DNA of 64,000 nucleotides from the NCBI GenBank assembly GCA_021414115.1, contig JAIOPD010000071.1, positions 62,001 to 126,000 on the forward strand. The letters are read 5' to 3'. The notes below the pieces were generated by a model. That model ran no database searches. It worked only from the letters and a program-made list of their open reading frames with translations, and was not told the origin of the DNA. Of the stretch, positions 61,386-64,000 are shown piece by piece (the first letter of the stretch is position 1; each line of letters opens with the position of its first letter). A program made the position numbers and the translations under genes. Origin of the DNA: Planctomycetia bacterium. Its GTDB lineage: Bacteria > Planctomycetota > Planctomycetia > Pirellulales > UBA1268.

Positions 61386-62986
61386 AGTCGCCTGCGCCTG
61401 ATCGGCTCACGATGCGATTATTTGACCCCGGCATGTCGATGCTGCATCGGGCCGGGCTGGGAGGGTTGGCATGTTCACTCAGGGCGATGGAGTCTCAGTT
61501 TCCCAAAGGGAAGTGTCCATGGCTCATAGAACCACATGCCGTGACATTGGACTTCGGTGATCCGAGTAAAGCCGGAAAATACCTACGACGACTTTTTGAG
61601 TGTTCGTTCACCGTAGGGAAGAAAGACGGGCTGATCCGCCTGCCGGGTCAATATGCCATTGAACCCAGCGTTGCTGTGTTGGCTGACCTGCAATCTGGAC
61701 TTACCCTCACCTTCCTTCAGCACGGCAAGGTTCGTCAGCTGGCGAAGGAGCCAACTGCGGTTAGCTACGCCCCCGAGGGAGACGACGCCCCGCTGATCGT
61801 TGAGTATCGCAAGTGTTCGGGTTTCAAGCATCAGGAGGGCTGGAAAGTCTTCGTGGAGCGGGACGGCACCCTGACCCGCAAACAGCTGCGGGTCGATGGT
61901 CCCATCAATCCTGGTGCCGTCGTGCGACACGTTGCCTTTACCAGCCACACAGCGGCCGAAGACCCCCCGGAGCGCATGCTGCCACTGTACTTCGCCCCAG
62001 TCGGGTGTTTGACATTGTCGGTCAACCGCGGGGTCGCCGCGTTGCTCGTGCCGGAGGTGGATGACCTGACGTCGTTTGTGGAAGACCGCCCGAGCCTTAC
62101 GCCCACGACCGCCCGTGAATGCCAAATAGCCAACGCCGCTGATGCGGTGCTCCAGGCTCAGTTGCGAGTGCGCGGCAGGAAAACGGCGAAGGGATTGGAC
62201 GTTCCGGGATGCTACGCCATGACGTTTCAGCCGACGATATGGTCCACCCAACAGAAGTCGCGGGTCGCAACTGTTCACGTTCCCAGAGTGCCACCGGACG
62301 ACCCAATGCTCGATCGGTTTCAACGAGCATGGGACCGACTGCCGAACCGTGTGGTGACCCGTACCATCAAGGAACACAGCGGTAAGGGCAAATCGAAAAA
62401 AACAACCGAACGACAGCAATCATTCCGCGCAGACAGCGTTGTTCGGCCGCTGGTCGCAGAGAATCTGGCGCTCGGTCGCCGGTGGTACGCAGGGTTCCAT
62501 AGGTTGATGACAAAGGCTAATCCAGCCACAGACAAACCTTTTCGGGATTCCATCCAGTTTGAGCGCAAAGGGCTACATGACATGATCTCTGACAAGAAAA
62601 TGTGGGACGAGGCCGGGGAGCAGTTCGTCGTCCAGGCAGTCCACGAAGCCATAGCCAGCCGGCTCGGCCAAATCCGGGCTGAGACGGATGGCGAAAGCTC
62701 CAAGCCGCTTTCCCAGGCGACAAAAAACCGTTGGCAGCGTTTCCGCGAGAAACTTCGCCTCGATCTGGCGGGGGCAAAAACCGAGGCCCATGTTCGGTTC
62801 GCGCTTGCCGATCTGTTTAGCCGCGGCAACGTCAACCGTGTACTTCGCGAACACTGGGCAACCGTGCTGCCGGTAGTCCGCAAAGATTGGCAGCTTGCCC
62901 GTGACCTCGGACTGCTTGCCTTGGCCAGTTATTCCGGTCGTGGCACGAATGATTCGGCCGACATCCCAAACAACCCCCAGGAGTGA
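61370..62986 (+). CDS. cas8a1: CRISPR-associated Cas8a1 large subunit, MYXAN type (Cmx1/DevT-like)
   Basis: Large subunit of the Cascade complex, expected to recognise the PAM. 538 residues from ATG 61370 (MAKVLKSPAPDRLTMRLFDP); an upstream open frame overlaps cas3 further and is not convincing. LTMRLFDPGMSMLHRAGLGG then LACSLRA is characteristic of Cas8a1/Cmx1 proteins of Myxococcus-type operons. Further parts (GKYLRRLFECSFTVGKKDGL, IRLPGQYAIEP) support it. No nuclease motif seen. It ends six bases before cas7. Confidence 0.8.
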   Translation: MAKVLKSPAPDRLTMRLFDPGMSMLHRAGLGGLACSLRAMESQFPKGKCPWLIEPHAVTLDFGDPSKAGKYLRRLFECSFTVGKKDGLIRLPGQYAIEPSVAVLADLQSGLTLTFLQHGKVRQLAKEPTAVSYAPEGDDAPLIVEYRKCSGFKHQEGWKVFVERDGTLTRKQLRVDGPINPGAVVRHVAFTSHTAAEDPPERMLPLYFAPVGCLTLSVNRGVAALLVPEVDDLTSFVEDRPSLTPTTARECQIANAADAVLQAQLRVRGRKTAKGLDVPGCYAMTFQPTIWSTQQKSRVATVHVPRVPPDDPMLDRFQRAWDRLPNRVVTRTIKEHSGKGKSKKTTERQQSFRADSVVRPLVAENLALGRRWYAGFHRLMTKANPATDKPFRDSIQFERKGLHDMISDKKMWDEAGEQFVVQAVHEAIASRLGQIRAETDGESSKPLSQATKNRWQRFREKLRLDLAGAKTEAHVRFALADLFSRGNVNRVLREHWATVLPVVRKDWQLARDLGLLALASYSGRGTNDSADIPNNPQE

Positions 62987-62992
62987 TCATCC

Positions 62993-63916
62993 ATGAGTCT
63001 GCATGTGTTCGCCAACGTCGTCACCCCCTTCGGCACGGCCGCAAATAACCGTGCCGAGACTGAGGGAAACATCACAACCCTTCAGAAACTCATCTGGCAA
63101 GGAGATACGCACAGCACCGTCAGTGCTGAAGCCATTCGGTTTGCCCTGCGCCGCCGGCTCGCGGAGGCGGAGCCGACCAACCGTGTGTGGGATGAGGCGG
63201 CTCGTGCCAATGTGTGGGACGATCACCAGTTCAAAGGGTGGGCGACAGAGAAGGGGAAAACGTTCATTGACGACGACCTGCTTGGCTACATGATCGCCGA
63301 AGCTGCGAAGGAGGAGGGCGGCAACGATGGGAAGGGCAAGGCGACCGTCCGGCGAGCAGTTCTCGAGGTTACGCGGGCCGTGTCGCTCACACCTTGGGCC
63401 GGCGATGTGACCTTCAACGCCGCTTCTCCGGGAGCTACGCCATCTGCTCAGAAGAAGGGCAGCAATCCTGTGCCCTACGGTACCGAGGTGCATGCAACCC
63501 GGTATCAGTACGGCATCGCGATGACTCCGGAGCGATTGCATGAGAAAAGCCGAGCAGCCAAGGCTCTTCATGCGCTCTGCGGCCTACACACCGTCGCAGG
63601 CAACCACGGCAGGTTTCTTTTCGATTTCTCGCCGGAAGTGGTGGTCATACGAATCACCCAAGACCCGGCTCCGCGGCTCTTGTACTGCTTTGGAACGCAC
63701 GACGATGGAAAGACGGTGCACGCGAAAACCCTGATCGATCGGCTTGTCTCGGAAGACATCAGGGCCGAGGAGCTGATTGTTGGGATGGCGGATACGGGAT
63801 CGACACTAGCGGCTGATCTAAAAGAGAAGGGCGTGACCGTGCTGGGGGTGATGAAAGCCTGCGAAAGAGCGGTTGTGGAAATCAACAAGCACCTCGGAAT
63901 CGGTCCCAAGGAGTGA
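62993..63916 (+). CDS. cas7: CRISPR-associated Cas7 backbone protein (Cst2/DevR family)
   Basis: Forms the helical backbone of Cascade along the crRNA. 307 residues. MSLHVFANVVTPFGTAANNR then AETEGNITTLQKL is a typical DevR/Cst2 N-terminus (short RAMP strand, then helix). DDLLGYMIAEAAKEEGG and VRRAVLEVTRAVSLTPWAGD follow the RRM-like core. GTEVHATRYQYGIAMTPERL then HEKSRAAKAL and NHGRFLFDFSPEVVVIRITQ complete it. Same family as Myxococcus DevR, known for a role in fruiting-body development. Confidence 0.88.
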   Translation: MSLHVFANVVTPFGTAANNRAETEGNITTLQKLIWQGDTHSTVSAEAIRFALRRRLAEAEPTNRVWDEAARANVWDDHQFKGWATEKGKTFIDDDLLGYMIAEAAKEEGGNDGKGKATVRRAVLEVTRAVSLTPWAGDVTFNAASPGATPSAQKKGSNPVPYGTEVHATRYQYGIAMTPERLHEKSRAAKALHALCGLHTVAGNHGRFLFDFSPEVVVIRITQDPAPRLLYCFGTHDDGKTVHAKTLIDRLVSEDIRAEELIVGMADTGSTLAADLKEKGVTVLGVMKACERAVVEINKHLGIGPKE

Positions 63917-63920
63917 CCCC

Positions 63921-64000
63921 ATGCTTGGTGTGTACGTGACGGTGCCTGTCGCTTGCTTCCGCAAAGGACTGGCCAGGGAATACCTGGAAACCGATCCACT
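63921..64000 (+). CDS. cas5: CRISPR-associated Cas5 (Cmx5/DevS family), truncated by window edge
   Basis: Only the first 26 codons are in the window: MLGVYVTVPVACFRKGLARE then YLETDP. The 'hydrophobic strand, then VxACFRKGxARxYxET' pattern is the beginning of Cas5 of the DevS type (compare 'APFASFRKSFARSYAET'). It starts four bases after the cas7 stop. Confidence 0.7.
   Translation, partial: MLGVYVTVPVACFRKGLAREYLETDP

Overview
The window reads as a high-GC planctomycete chromosome, most like the Pirellula/Blastopirellula side of the phylum. This rests on a BBP7-type outer-membrane protein, a secretin with a long N-terminal region, unusually large Pst permeases, a small 'MDLLDQL' membrane protein beside an ECF sigma factor, and many proteins with Pro/Ala-rich linkers. 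No rRNA gene and no intact tRNA gene was found.

Layout. 1-2.5 kb: 3' part of an HtrA-like protease, thiL and tsaE. 2.5-3.6 kb: a decayed IS4-type transposase and repeats. 3.6-6.5 kb (minus): lipoprotein, family-4 uracil-DNA glycosylase, DEAD-box helicase. 6.7-10.4 kb (minus): sdhC-sdhA-sdhB, with sdhA broken by a frameshift. 10.6-16 kb (plus): GAF/receiver protein, secretin, DUF423 protein. 16.4-20.7 kb (minus): four poorly known proteins. 21.2-28.2 kb (minus): complete pstSCAB-phoU operon behind a Pho-box-like direct repeat. 28.3-34 kb: putA, then rpe, a histidine-phosphatase-like protein without its histidines, and accD. 34-42.7 kb: pterin dehydratase, BBP7 protein, folC, S41 protease, glgC, a LysM protein and a sugar-nucleotidyltransferase. 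42.7-43.8 kb: repeats around an IS630 remnant. 43.8-53.4 kb: MscS channel, ECF sigma, two phosphohexomutases, a metalloprotease-like protein, a nuclease-domain protein and an MFS transporter.

The last 10 kb look like a genomic island. At 53640 lies the 3' half of a tRNA-Gly(CCC) gene on the minus strand without its 5' half, the usual scar at the far end of a tRNA-integrated element. To its right are a GIY-YIG protein, a lipoprotein, an orphan response regulator, small zinc-ribbon proteins and a tight five-gene minus-strand cluster. Then comes a type I CRISPR-Cas operon of the MYXAN (Dev-like) kind, cas6-cas3-cas8a1-cas7-cas5, cut by the window edge within cas5. No cas1, cas2 or CRISPR array is visible.

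Two families of dispersed intergenic repeats run through the core chromosome. One is about 190 bp, with a 26-nt inverted repeat around a variable centre and an end that supplies the stop codon of two neighbouring genes. The other is about 110 bp with GC-rich palindromic ends. They often sit side by side. I see neither inside the coding part of the CRISPR island.
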